Shown here piece after piece: positions 1 to 9,397 of a stretch of DNA of 64,000 nucleotides. This DNA comes from Pseudonocardia sp. HH130629-09. GTDB taxonomy: Bacteria; Actinomycetota; Actinomycetes; Mycobacteriales; Pseudonocardiaceae. The notes below the pieces were generated by a model, which was given only the letters and a program-made list of their open reading frames with translations, did no database searches and was not told the DNA's origin. Made by a program: the position numbers and the translations under genes. Position 1 is the first letter of the stretch. Each line of letters opens with the position of its first letter. The stretch is taken from NCBI RefSeq assembly GCF_001294645.1, contig NZ_CP011868.1, positions 2,480,001-2,544,000 on the forward strand, given 5' to 3'.

Positions 1-169
1 GTGAGCGCGCCGTCCAGTCGCGCAGGATGTCCTCCGGTGCGGATGCGCCCGCGAACCCGATGACCCGGTGGGAGAGGTCCTCCAGCACGACCGCCCGGTC
101 GACCAGCTCCGCGCAGCGAGCCAGGATCACGTCGACGGGGGCGCCCTCGACCCCCAGCGGTCCGAGCAC
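1..169 (-). CDS. PucR/CdaR-like transcriptional regulator, N-terminal part (runs off the window)
   Basis: This is the 5' end of a gene reading leftward off the window edge. From a GTG at 169 it gives about 56 residues including AVVLEDLSHRVIGFAG and DWTARS. That resembles the start of PucR/CdaR-type regulators, where a ligand-sensing segment of the form xVVLEDxxxRV precedes a distant C-terminal helix-turn-helix. The HTH is outside the window, so the family call is tentative. The gene diverges from the dehydrogenase at 368, and the roughly 200 bases between them would hold both promoters, so it may control that gene. The start is uncertain because no clear ribosome binding site is visible. Confidence 0.4.
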   Translation of the reverse strand, partial: MLGPLGVEGAPVDVILARCAELVDRAVVLEDLSHRVIGFAGASAPEDILRDWTARS

Positions 170-367
170 CCGGTGAGCCCGGCGCGCGGTAGGCAACAGC
201 GAACGGGGTCGAGCGACTCGCCCCGACGACCGCGGTGACGTCGTGCAGGTCGCTCTCCGGCTCGTCTGCGGGTAGACCGGGTCCGACGAGATGGAGCGGA
301 TCCGACGGCGGACGACCGGCGACGCCGCGTCCGCCGTCCGACCACGGCCCCGACACGGAAGAGGATC

Positions 368-1873
368 ATGACGAGCACGCTGCAGAAGACGCTCCACCAC
401 TGGGTCGCGGGCACGCGGGTCGAGGGCACCTCCGGGCGGACCTGCGAGGTCACCGACCCCGCCACCGGCGAGGTCACCGCGCACCTGCCCCTCGCGAGCG
501 CCGACGAGGCCGCCACGGTGATCGCCGCGGCGAAGGCCGTGTTCCCCGCCTGGCGCGACACCAGCCTCGCCAAGCGCACCCAGATCATGTTCCGCTTCCG
601 CGAGCTGCTCGATGCCCGCGCCCCGGAGCTGGCCGCACTCATCACCGCCGAACACGGCAAGGTCCTCTCCGACGCCGCCGGCGAGGTCGCCCGCGGCCAG
701 GAGGTCGTCGAGTTCGCCTGCGGCATGCCGCACCTGCTCAAGGGCTCGGCGACCGAGAACGCCTCCACCGGCGTCGACGTCCACTCGATCCGCCAGCCAC
801 TCGGCGTCGTCGGGATCATCAGCCCGTTCAACTTCCCGGCGATGGTCCCGATGTGGTTCTTCCCCATCGCGATCGCCACCGGCAACACCGTGGTGCTCAA
901 GCCGTCGGAGAAGGTCCCCTCCGCCGCCCTCTGGATCGCCGAACTCTGGTCGCAAGCCGGCTTGCCCGACGGCGTGTTCAACGTCCTACACGGCGACAGG
1001 ACCGCCGTCGACACCCTGCTGACCAGCCCGGACGTCAAGTCGATCAGCTTCGTCGGCTCCACCCCGGTCGCCCGCCACGTCTACGAGACCGGTACCGCCC
1101 ACGGCAAGCGCGTCCAGGCACTCGGCGGGGCGAAGAACCACATGGTCGTCCTCCCCGACGCCGACCTCGACCTCGCCGCCGACCAGGCCGTCAACGCCGG
1201 GTTCGGCTCCGCGGGTGAACGCTGCATGGCCGTGTCCGCGCTGGTGGCCGTCGGCGACATCGCCGACACCCTCGTCGCGAAGATCGCCGACCGCGCCCGC
1301 GACCTGCGCACCGGCGACGGCCGCCGCTCCTGCGACATGGGACCGCTCGTGACGCGGGCGGCCCAGGAACGGGTGTCGGGCTACATCGACGCCGGCGAGT
1401 CCGAGGGCGCCACCGTCGTCGTCGACGGCAGACAGGGCGAGTTCGACGCCGACGGGGCCGGCTTCTTCATCGCCCCCACCCTGCTCGACCACGTCACCCC
1501 CGACATGAGCGTCTACACCGACGAGATCTTCGGCCCGGTCCTGTCGGTGGTGCGCGTCGCGACCTACACCGACGCCGTGGAGCTGATCAACGCCAACCCC
1601 TACGGCAACGGCACCGCGATCTTCACCAACGACGGCGGCGCCGCCCGCCGCTTCCAGAACGAGGTCGAGGTCGGCATGATCGGCGTCAACGTCCCGGTCC
1701 CCGTCCCGATGGCCTACTACAGCTTCGGCGGCTGGAAGAACTCCCTGTTCGGCGACACCCACGCCCACGGCACCGAAGGCGTGCACTTCTTCACCCGCGC
1801 CAAGGTCGTCACCACCCGCTGGCTCGACCCCAGCCACGCGGGGCTGAACCTCGGCTTCCCCACCAACACCTGA
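368..1873 (+). CDS. mmsA: CoA-acylating methylmalonate-semialdehyde dehydrogenase
   Basis: This 501-residue protein is of the MmsA/IolA type. The family oxidises methylmalonate or malonate semialdehyde with NAD and CoA to propionyl- or acetyl-CoA, in valine, inositol or beta-alanine breakdown. ISPFNFPAMVPMWFFP and KPSEKVPSA are the family cofactor segment, FVGSTPVARHVYETG follows, and the catalytic cysteine lies in GSAGERCMAVSALV near residue 285. LGGAKNH stands where ordinary aldehyde dehydrogenases have the general-base Glu, which marks the CoA-dependent branch. The ATG has GGAAGAGGAT just upstream. The gene leads a run with the broken PuuD-like and M20 genes, suggesting a former amine or amino-acid catabolic operon. 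Confidence 0.9.
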   Translation: MTSTLQKTLHHWVAGTRVEGTSGRTCEVTDPATGEVTAHLPLASADEAATVIAAAKAVFPAWRDTSLAKRTQIMFRFRELLDARAPELAALITAEHGKVLSDAAGEVARGQEVVEFACGMPHLLKGSATENASTGVDVHSIRQPLGVVGIISPFNFPAMVPMWFFPIAIATGNTVVLKPSEKVPSAALWIAELWSQAGLPDGVFNVLHGDRTAVDTLLTSPDVKSISFVGSTPVARHVYETGTAHGKRVQALGGAKNHMVVLPDADLDLAADQAVNAGFGSAGERCMAVSALVAVGDIADTLVAKIADRARDLRTGDGRRSCDMGPLVTRAAQERVSGYIDAGESEGATVVVDGRQGEFDADGAGFFIAPTLLDHVTPDMSVYTDEIFGPVLSVVRVATYTDAVELINANPYGNGTAIFTNDGGAARRFQNEVEVGMIGVNVPVPVPMAYYSFGGWKNSLFGDTHAHGTEGVHFFTRAKVVTTRWLDPSHAGLNLGFPTNT

Positions 1874-1884
1874 GAGGCCCCACC

Positions 1885-2603
1885 ATGCGAAGGCCCCTGC
1901 GTATCGCCGTCCCCGACCGGCTCGACTCGTCGACGACCGACCCCCGCGAGGCCTCCGCACGCCGGCTGCTGCACGACGTCGTGGCGATGATCGCCGCCCG
2001 GGGGCTCGGGGCGGTGCTCGTCCGGGAGACCCACCTCGACGGGTTCGACGGCCCGGTGCTGCCCGGCGGGAACGACATCGACCCCGTGCGCTACGGCGCA
2101 CAGCCGTGCGCCGAGGTCTACGGCGTGCAGCCCGACCAGGACGCACTCGACTGCGGGCTCGCCGAGGCCGCGCTGTCCGCCGGCGTTCCAGTGCTCGGGA
2201 TCTGCCGCGGGCTGCAGGTGCTCAACGTCGTCCGCGGCGGGACGCTGGTGCCCGACCTGCCCCCGGGAACGGTGCTGCACCGCGACTCGACCGCGGCCGG
2301 CCCCCGGTGGGCGTGGCACGAGGTCGCGCTCCGCGCGGGGTCGCTGCTGGCCGAGGAGGTCGGTGCGCCCCGGTTGCTGATCGCCTCCGGGCACCACAGG
2401 CGGTCGACCGGCTCGGCGCGGGACTCACCGTGGATGCGGTGGCCGACGACGGGGTCGTCGAGGCGTTCTCCGACGCCGAGCACGACGTGCTCGCCGTGCA
2501 GTGGCATCCGGAGGCGACCGGTCGTGAGGACGAGGGGCAGGCCGCACCGGTGCGCTGGTTCGCCGCTGCCGTCACACGGCGAGCGACGGCGGTGGCGGCG
2601 TGA
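1885..2603 (+). pseudogene. gamma-glutamyl-gamma-aminobutyrate hydrolase-like class I glutamine amidotransferase, frameshifted
   Basis: The first frame from 1885 gives LPGGNDIDPVRYG and the nucleophile elbow LGICRGLQVLN, both typical of PuuD-type peptidase C26 enzymes that cleave gamma-glutamyl-GABA in putrescine breakdown. At about 2395 the sequence reads CACCACAGG where the family needs CACCACCAGG (Ser-Gly-His-His-Gln). One base is missing, and the rest continues in another frame with DRLGAGLTVDAVADDG and the catalytic His/Glu pair VQWHPEATG, ending at 2603. Both halves are otherwise intact, so this is a very recent break or a sequencing error. The start is 11 bases after mmsA, so the two were probably co-transcribed. 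Confidence 0.8.
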
Positions 2604-2818
2604 CCGCCGCGCGGGCGAAGGAGGCGGCCACCCGGCGCATCGGCGAGATCGAGCGGGACGTCGTCGGGCTGAGCCGACGCATCCACTCCCGCCCGGAGCT
2701 CGCCTTCGAGGAGACGCGGGCTGCGGCCTGGGTGGCCGAGGCGGCGCAGGCGTGGACGGGGTGCGGTCCCGCCGTCGGCGTCGGTGGTCTCCCGACCGCG
2801 CTCTCCGTTGTGAACGAT
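2600..2818 (+). pseudogene. M20-family amidohydrolase/peptidase, N-terminal remnant
   Basis: A GTG at 2600 overlaps the stop of the preceding gene (GTGA). It opens about 73 residues resembling the start of M20 amidohydrolases: VGLSRRIHSRPELAFEE, AAAWVAEA and VGGLPTALSVV. Functional relatives are about 400 residues and bind two metals further downstream. Here similarity stops at about 2818, and no metal-binding motif or continuation is seen in any frame. The remnant probably marks one edge of a deletion. Confidence 0.6.
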
Positions 2819-3376
2819 CGATCAGATGAGCGCGCGCCTGCCGCCGTTCTCGATCGGGTTCGGGGCCCCGGTCAGGACGTCCGGGTACGGCGGATCCGAG
2901 GAGGACCGGCGGCGGGCAGCGGCCGGGTGTACTCGTCGCCGAGGCTCGTCCGCCCGCCGACGCGGGGATAGCCGCCAGGTGGCGGGGTCGATGCGGCGCG
3001 CCGTCGAACGGCAGCTGCGGGGCAAGGCTGCGCGGGGGCATCGGCAGGCCGGCGGCGGACACCGCCGGGGCCGGGGATCGTGTCCTGGGGGCGACCAGCA
3101 GGTGAGGGCCGCGACCGAACAGCGCCGCGGAGTCGGACGTCGGCGACGACCGGCGCGCTCTACCGCGACGTCACCATCCGCGTCGGCTGCAATCCAGGGA
3201 CGGGGTCGGGCGCACACGTGCAGGGCCGACCGCGCCGGTCGCAGCGACGGTGCTCGTCGGGGGCGGCGCGGTCGGCTCCGAGGACGGACCGGGGTCAGGC
3301 CCGGGCCCCGGGGCGGCGGGGACGCGGCCACCGTCCGCCCGGGACCGCTCGGGCACCGGCACCGAGCGGCCGGGGC
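2819..3376. other. 558-base stretch with no recognisable gene
   Basis: This lies between the truncated M20 remnant and the end of nusB. Open frames exist on both strands but translate to Arg/Ala/Gly/Pro-rich sequence with no family motif, as expected from random high-GC DNA. It may hold the decayed remainder of the M20 gene or the product of a deletion. No repeat, RNA gene or clear terminator is seen. Confidence 0.5.
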
Positions 3377-3796
3377 CTACAGGGTGGCGCGCAGGTGCTC
3401 GGCGATGTCGGAGATCTGGCCCAGCACCCCGTTGACGTAGCGCGGGGAGTCGTCGGTCGACAGCGTCCGGGCCAGCTCGACGGCCTCGGTGATCGCGACC
3501 GGGTCGTCGACGTCGTCGACCCACAGCAGCTCGTAGATCCCGAGCCGCAGCAGGCCGCGGTCGACCGCGGGCATCCGGTCGACGTCCCAGCCCTCGGCGT
3601 GCTCGGCGATCAGCTGGTCGATCCGCTCCTGGTGGGTGGCGACACCCTCGACGAGCCGCGCCGCGTAGTCCTGGACGGGCGGCGCGTCGTCGGTCTCGCG
3701 GCGCGCGGTGAGCACGGACAGCGCGTCCTCACCGCGGGCCTCGGCCTCGAACAGGATGTCCAGTGCCCGCTTACGGGCCTTGGTGCGTGCGCGCAC
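3377..3796 (-). CDS. nusB: transcription antitermination factor NusB
   Basis: This 139-residue protein has the usual NusB length and all-helical pattern: RTKARKRALDILFEAEARG at the N-terminus, then DRMPAVDRGLLRLGIYELL and AITEAVELARTLSTDDSP with YVNGVLGQI near the C-terminus. NusB binds boxA RNA together with NusE (ribosomal protein S10), and supports antitermination of rRNA operons. The start lies one base beyond the stop of efp, so the pair is surely co-transcribed, matching the standard actinobacterial efp-nusB order. Confidence 0.95.
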   Translation of the reverse strand: MRARTKARKRALDILFEAEARGEDALSVLTARRETDDAPPVQDYAARLVEGVATHQERIDQLIAEHAEGWDVDRMPAVDRGLLRLGIYELLWVDDVDDPVAITEAVELARTLSTDDSPRYVNGVLGQISDIAEHLRATL

Positions 3797-3797
3797 C

Positions 3798-4358
<561 letters not shown>

Positions 4359-4463
4359 GTGCGCGCTCTCCTGCTCGGATCTCGGATTCGTGCGTCGGTC
4401 AGGGTACCGCCACCGGGTTCACCGGCCAGCCCGAGGGGCGGGCGACCTGCCAGGATGGGCGCC

Positions 4464-5129
4464 ATGACGGTGCGGGTGGTGGTGGCCGACGACCAGGCCG
4501 TGGTGCGGGCGGGGCTGCGGACGGTGCTGGCGGCGGCACCGGACATCGACGTCGTCGGGGAGGCAGGGGACGGCGCCGAGGCCGCCGAGCTGGCCGAGAC
4601 GCTGCGTCCGGAGGTCGTCCTGATGGACGTGCGGATGCCCGGCACCGACGGCATCGAGGGGACCCGGCGGATCCGCGCGTTGCGCGACCCCGGCATCCGC
4701 GTGCTGGTGGTGACGACCTTCGACCTGGACCGCCACGTGTACGACGCGCTGCGGGCCGGCGCGTCCGGCTTCGTGCTGAAGGACGTCGAGCCGGAGGACC
4801 TGCAGGTCGCGGTACGCACCGTGCACGCAGGGCACGAGCTGTTCGCGCCGTCGGTCACGCGGCGGCTCGTCGGCTCGTTCGTCCCGACCGACCCGCCCGC
4901 GCAGGCCGGGCCGGCCGCCGCGCTGACGGAGCGGGAGCGGGAGGTGCTCGGGCTGGTCGCCGCCGGGCTGTCCAACGCCGAGATCGCCGACCGGCTGGTG
5001 CTGGGCGGGACGACGGTCAAGACCCACGTGTCGAACCTGCTCACCAAGCTGGGGCTGCGCGACCGGGTCCAGCTGGTGGTGTTCGCCTACGAGCACGGGC
5101 TGGTGGGAGCGGCCGGTGCCAACGGCTGA
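4464..5129 (+). CDS. NarL/LuxR-family two-component response regulator
   Basis: This protein of about 221 residues has a receiver domain (VVVADDQAVVRAGLR, phospho-acceptor Asp near 54 in VVLMDVRMPG, Lys in VLKDVEP) and a C-terminal LuxR helix-turn-helix (ALTEREREVLGLVAAGLSNA, TTVKTHVSNLLTKLGL). The ATG at 4464 gives the standard receiver start; an in-frame ATG at 4455 is also possible. The reading frame overlaps the following histidine kinase by 14 bases, so the two are translationally coupled and form a pair. The adjacent ABC exporter is the likely target operon. Confidence 0.9.
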   Translation: MTVRVVVADDQAVVRAGLRTVLAAAPDIDVVGEAGDGAEAAELAETLRPEVVLMDVRMPGTDGIEGTRRIRALRDPGIRVLVVTTFDLDRHVYDALRAGASGFVLKDVEPEDLQVAVRTVHAGHELFAPSVTRRLVGSFVPTDPPAQAGPAAALTEREREVLGLVAAGLSNAEIADRLVLGGTTVKTHVSNLLTKLGLRDRVQLVVFAYEHGLVGAAGANG

Positions 5130-7227
5130 GCCCGGCGCGGACGCTCCCCCTGCACCGCTGCCCGGCAGCCGCGCCGGGGACATCGCGCTCGCGGTCCTGG
5201 CGCTGCTCCTCGCCGCCCAGGAGATGGTGACGACCCTGGTCGTCAACACCTACGGCTACGTCCACCGGCTGCCGTTGCCGCTGGAGGTGGCACTGGCGGT
5301 GGGTTTGAGCCTGGCGGCGGCCGCGGCGATGCTGCTGCGCCGCCGGCGGCCGCGGTGTGCCTACCTGGTCCTGGCCGTGATCTCCGCCCCGGGGATCGCG
5401 TTCCTCGGCGGGGCCGCGGCGCTGGTGTGGCCGCTGCTCGCGTTCTCCGTCGCACGGGCGCCGCAGCGCGGCCCGGTCGGTGCTGCGGCGTGGGTGGCCC
5501 TGCCCTGGCTCGGTTCGCTCGGACTGGCCGGGCTCCTGCGCCTGCCGGTCTCGGCGGACGTGGCGACCGACACCGGGCTGATCGTCGGCGGCGCGACGGT
5601 CGTGATGCCGATGCTGGTGATCGCCACCGTGGCGGGGCGCTGGAGCCGGTCCGCGGCGCTGCGCGCCGAGCGCGAACGGGCCGAGACCGACCGGCTGCAG
5701 CACGGCACCGCGCTGGACGCCGAGCGGTCCCGGATCGCCGAGGAGATCGGCGGTGGCGTGCTCAGCGGTCTGCGCAGCCTGGTCGCCCAGGCCGGGGCAC
5801 TGGGCCCCGACGCGACCGAGGCCGACCTGCGGGCCGCGCGGGAACGGGCCCGGTCCGTGCTGGCCGCGATGCGCCGGGTCCTGGGCGTGCTCCGCGCCCC
5901 CGCCGCCACCGCCGCCGCCGAGCCGGGACACCTCGTCGTCCCGGTGCCGGCCCCGGTCCCGGCAGCGTCCGCGCAGCGTCGCCGGATGCCGCTGCCCGAC
6001 CGGGCCGGGCTGTGGGCGCTCGTCGCGTTCGTCGTCCCGGCTCTGCTGGTCGGTGCGCTCGTCTCCTCGGCGGGCGACGTGGACACCGGGCTGGTGGTCG
6101 TCGACGGGCTCCTGCGCCTGCTGCAGCTGCCGTGGGGGAACCCGGCCGCGGCGCTGGTCGTGGCGGTGCAGTTCGCACTCGTCACGTGGTGGCGGACCGC
6201 GCCGGTGCCGGCGCTGCTGCTCGCCGGAGTGGCGTCGTTCGTCGCGACCATGCTCGACGGATCCAACACGTTCGCCGAGGCCACCTGGATACTTCTGGTG
6301 TGGGGCGCGGCGTCGACGGCGCCGGTCGTGACGTCCGCGGTGGCGGTGTCGGTGTCGACGCTGATCGTCCTCACCGGGGGCGTCCTGACGGGGGTGTGGC
6401 ACCGGCTCGGGACCCCGGCGTCGGTGGTCGTGCTCAGCTTCCTGGCCGTGGTGCCGCTGTGGGCGGCCGGGGTCGCGGTCCGCCACCACCGGCTCGACAC
6501 CGCGACCCGGCGACGCGCGCTCACCGAGGCCGGGGTGCGCGACGCACTCACCTGCGAACGCCTGCGGGTGGCCCGCGACCTGCACGACGTCGTCGCCCAC
6601 CACGTCTCTGCGGTGGCGGTACAGGCCGGGGCGGCGCGGCTCGCCGCCGACCCGGCGGCCCGCGCCGAGGCGCTCGGGCACATCGCGGACTCGGCCCGCC
6701 GGGTCGCCGAGGCGCTGCCCGCCCTCGCCGACCTGGGGCCGGACCCGGACGGCGCGGACCTGTCCCCCGCCGCGCTGGAGGCCCTGGTCGCACCGTCACG
6801 CGCAGCAGGGCTGCCGGTCACGGTGACGGTCGAGGGCTCCCCGACGCCGACGCCCGGCGAGGCCGAGCTGTTCGCGCGGCGCATCGTCACCGAGGCACTG
6901 ACCAACACCCTGCGCCACGCCGGGCCCACCCCCACCCGGGTGCGGGTCGTCCACGGCGGCGCCGCCGAACCCCTCGTCGTGGAGGTCGACGACGACGGCC
7001 CGGTGACCGGCCACCGGCCCGACGACACCGGCTCCCGCCTGGGCCTGCTCGGGATGCGGGAACGGGTCGCGCTGCTCGGCGGCGAGCTGTACACCGGCCC
7101 CGGCGACGGTCGGGGCTGGACGGTCCGCGCGGTGCTGCCCCGCAGCCCGCTCGTCCGCGAGGACGACCCCGCCGCGGCACCGATCTCGTCCTTCGCGCCG
7201 ATCCGCGAGGGCACCCCCGGCTCCTAG
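5116..7227 (+). CDS. membrane histidine kinase (HisKA_3 type) with a second, degenerate kinase-like module
   Basis: This 703-residue protein looks built from two sensor-kinase halves. The first has several membrane helices (about 15-170) and then a dimerisation-like helix, RSRIAEEIGGGVLSGLRSL near residue 210, where the phospho-accepting His is replaced and no ATPase domain follows. A second membrane block (about 290-460) leads to an intact HisKA_3 segment, VARDLHDVVAHHVSAVAVQA, with His near 489, and a HATPase domain (TEALTNTLRHA; VEVDDDGP; SRLGLLGMRERVALLGGEL). It pairs with the overlapping response regulator and presumably reports envelope stress or a drug to the downstream exporter. The ligand is unknown. 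Confidence 0.88.
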   Translation: MPTAEPGADAPPAPLPGSRAGDIALAVLALLLAAQEMVTTLVVNTYGYVHRLPLPLEVALAVGLSLAAAAAMLLRRRRPRCAYLVLAVISAPGIAFLGGAAALVWPLLAFSVARAPQRGPVGAAAWVALPWLGSLGLAGLLRLPVSADVATDTGLIVGGATVVMPMLVIATVAGRWSRSAALRAERERAETDRLQHGTALDAERSRIAEEIGGGVLSGLRSLVAQAGALGPDATEADLRAARERARSVLAAMRRVLGVLRAPAATAAAEPGHLVVPVPAPVPAASAQRRRMPLPDRAGLWALVAFVVPALLVGALVSSAGDVDTGLVVVDGLLRLLQLPWGNPAAALVVAVQFALVTWWRTAPVPALLLAGVASFVATMLDGSNTFAEATWILLVWGAASTAPVVTSAVAVSVSTLIVLTGGVLTGVWHRLGTPASVVVLSFLAVVPLWAAGVAVRHHRLDTATRRRALTEAGVRDALTCERLRVARDLHDVVAHHVSAVAVQAGAARLAADPAARAEALGHIADSARRVAEALPALADLGPDPDGADLSPAALEALVAPSRAAGLPVTVTVEGSPTPTPGEAELFARRIVTEALTNTLRHAGPTPTRVRVVHGGAAEPLVVEVDDDGPVTGHRPDDTGSRLGLLGMRERVALLGGELYTGPGDGRGWTVRAVLPRSPLVREDDPAAAPISSFAPIREGTPGS

Positions 7228-7256
7228 CGTCGGTGCCCACAGCGGGGGAGGGACCG

Positions 7257-8195
7257 ATGACCACACAGCAGCAACAGCTCCGGGCCGGGCCGGTGGCGGA
7301 CACCGGCGCCACACTCGAGATCGACGCGTTGACCAAGCGCTACGGCGGCACCGTCGCCCTGGACGGAGTGAGCTTCGACGTCCGCCCGGGCGAGATCTTC
7401 GGCTTCGTCGGCTCCAACGGCGCCGGGAAGACGACGACGATGCGGATCGCCCTGGGCGTGCTGGCGGCGGACTCCGGACAGGTCCGTCTCGGTGGGCGCC
7501 CGGTCGACCTCGACGTCCGCCGCACGATCGGCTACATGCCCGAGGAGCGCGGGCTGTACCCGAAGATGAAGGTCGGTGAGCAGCTCGCCTACCTGGCCGA
7601 GCTGCACGGCGTCGACCGGGTCGCTGCGCGCCGGGCGGTGCTGCGCTGGGCCGAGCAGCTCGGCGTCGACCACCGGCTCGACGACACCGTCGACGCGCTC
7701 AGCCTGGGCAACCAGCAGCGCGTCCAGCTCGCCGCGGCACTCGTGCACGACCCGGCCGTGCTGGTGCTCGACGAACCGTTCTCCGGGCTGGACCCGGTGG
7801 CCGTCGACGTGATGAGCGAGGTGCTGCGACAGAAGGCCCGCGCCGGGGTGCCGGTGCTGTTCTCCAGCCACCAGCTCGACCTGGTGCAGCGGCTCTGCGA
7901 CCGGGTCGGGATCCTCGTGGCCGGCCGGATGCGGACCGTCGGCACCGTCGGCGAGGTCCGGCGCGGTGGCGGCACCCGGCTGGAGGTGCGCGCCCCCGCC
8001 GCCCGCCCCGGCTGGGCACACGGGCTGGCCGGGGTCACCGTGCTCGCCGAGGAGCGCGGCCGCACCGTGCTGGCGCTCGGCGACGGCGTCGACGACCAGC
8101 GGGTCCTCGCCGCCGCGCTCGCCACCGGACCGGTGCACGGCTTCACGGTCACCACCCCGTCGCTGACCGATCTGTACCGGGAGGTCGTCGCATGA
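7257..8195 (+). CDS. ABC-2 type exporter, ATP-binding protein (NatA-like)
   Basis: This 312-residue ATPase has Walker A GSNGAGKTTT, a Q-loop region reading IGYMPEERGLYPKM, the signature LSLGNQQRVQLAAAL (an LSxGN variant common in the NatA/YhaQ branch), Walker B VLVLDEPFSGLD and the switch His in FSSHQ. A C-terminal domain of about 80 residues follows, as in drug and sodium exporters. The ATG has GGGGGAGGGACCG upstream. Its stop overlaps the permease start by four bases (ATGA), so subunit synthesis is coupled. Together with 8192-9397 it forms a membrane exporter under the two-component system just upstream. The substrate cannot be inferred. Confidence 0.92.
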   Translation: MTTQQQQLRAGPVADTGATLEIDALTKRYGGTVALDGVSFDVRPGEIFGFVGSNGAGKTTTMRIALGVLAADSGQVRLGGRPVDLDVRRTIGYMPEERGLYPKMKVGEQLAYLAELHGVDRVAARRAVLRWAEQLGVDHRLDDTVDALSLGNQQRVQLAAALVHDPAVLVLDEPFSGLDPVAVDVMSEVLRQKARAGVPVLFSSHQLDLVQRLCDRVGILVAGRMRTVGTVGEVRRGGGTRLEVRAPAARPGWAHGLAGVTVLAEERGRTVLALGDGVDDQRVLAAALATGPVHGFTVTTPSLTDLYREVVA

Positions 8196-9397
8196 GCGCC
8201 CCGTCCACCACCCTGCCCGCGCGGCGCGCGGTCGCGCTGGTCGCCCGTCGCGAGTTCCGCGTGCAGGTGCACAAACGCAGCTTCTGGGTCAGCAACGCGA
8301 TCATGCTCCTGCTCATCGCGGGCAGCATGATCGCCTTCTCGCTGTTCGGCACGGGCGACGACCGGCCCTCGGTCGGCGTCGCCGGTGACCCGGCACTGGC
8401 CGCCGCCGTCACCTCCGCCGCGGAGCGGCTCGGGTCACCCGTCGACGTCCGGGAGATCGCCTCCGCCGGCGACGGCCGGGCCGCCGTCGCCTCGGGGGAC
8501 CTCGACGTCGCCCTGCTCGGCGACCACTCGGGGCCGGGCGCGACGGCCGTCGTCGACTCCGAGCTCGCCCCGGCGACCCGGGCCGTCCTCGACGCAGCAC
8601 TGGCCGACCGGGCCACCGGCGTCGGGCTCGCCGTGGTGGGCGTGACCCCGTCCCAGCTGGCGGCCGCGACCCCGCCCGCCGGGCTGACCGTGGACGCACT
8701 CGACCCCGCCGAGCCGGAGGCCGGGCAGCGGTCGGCGCTGTCCTTCGCGGTGCTGATCGTGATGTTCCTGCAGATCGTCGGTTTCGGGCTGACCGTCGCG
8801 ATGGGCGTGGTCGAGGAGAAGTCCAGCCGGGTGGTGGAGCTGCTGCTGTCCACGATCCGCCCGCTGGACCTGCTCTGGGGCAAGGTGGTGGGAATCGGCG
8901 CGGCCGGGCTGGTCCAGCTGCTGCTCTACGGCGTCGTCGGGATCGCGACCGGGCTCGCCACCGGGCTGCTGACGATCACCGGCACCGCGGTCGGGGTGTT
9001 CGGCGCGGCGCTGGCCTGGTTCGTGCTCGGCTACGCCTTCTTCGCCGTCCTCTACGCCGCAGCCGGGTCGCTGGTGTCGCGCCAGGAGGACGTCAACTCG
9101 ACGACCGGGCCGCTGATGATGCTGCTGTTCGCGATGTACGGCGCCTCGTTCTGGTACCTCGGCTCGCCGGACGCGATGGCGCTGCAGGTCCTGTCGTGGA
9201 TCCCGCCGTTCCCGGCGATGCTCATGCCGCTGATGGTCGCCCAGGGCACCGTCTCGGCCTGGCACGTGGCCGGCTCGGCGCTGGTCATGATCGTCGCCGT
9301 GGCGCTGCTGGCCCGCGCCGGGGCCCGCGTGTACGAACGGTCCGTGCTGCGGATCGGTGCCACGGTGCCGTGGCGGGAGGCGCTCAGATCTCGATGA
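8192..9397 (+). CDS. ABC-2 type exporter, permease (NatB/YhaP-like)
   Basis: This 401-residue membrane protein starts with VALVARREFRVQVHKRSFW before a first helix (AIMLLLIAGSMIAFSLF). A large extracytoplasmic domain of about 130 residues and five or six further helices follow. VVEEKSSRVVELLLSTIRPLDLLWGK is cut here to its core EEKSSRVVELLLSTIRP, the coupling segment typical of ABC-2 permeases of the NatB type. The four-base overlap with the ATPase gene shows the two are partners. The last 14 bases overlap the 3' end of the convergent peptidase gene at 9384. Confidence 0.9.
   Translation: MSAPSTTLPARRAVALVARREFRVQVHKRSFWVSNAIMLLLIAGSMIAFSLFGTGDDRPSVGVAGDPALAAAVTSAAERLGSPVDVREIASAGDGRAAVASGDLDVALLGDHSGPGATAVVDSELAPATRAVLDAALADRATGVGLAVVGVTPSQLAAATPPAGLTVDALDPAEPEAGQRSALSFAVLIVMFLQIVGFGLTVAMGVVEEKSSRVVELLLSTIRPLDLLWGKVVGIGAAGLVQLLLYGVVGIATGLATGLLTITGTAVGVFGAALAWFVLGYAFFAVLYAAAGSLVSRQEDVNSTTGPLMMLLFAMYGASFWYLGSPDAMALQVLSWIPPFPAMLMPLMVAQGTVSAWHVAGSALVMIVAVALLARAGARVYERSVLRIGATVPWREALRSR

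Noticed and set aside
235-1218. Plus-strand Arg/Pro-rich frame overlapping the start of mmsA
   Set aside because: It lacks family features and is out of phase with the well-supported mmsA frame.
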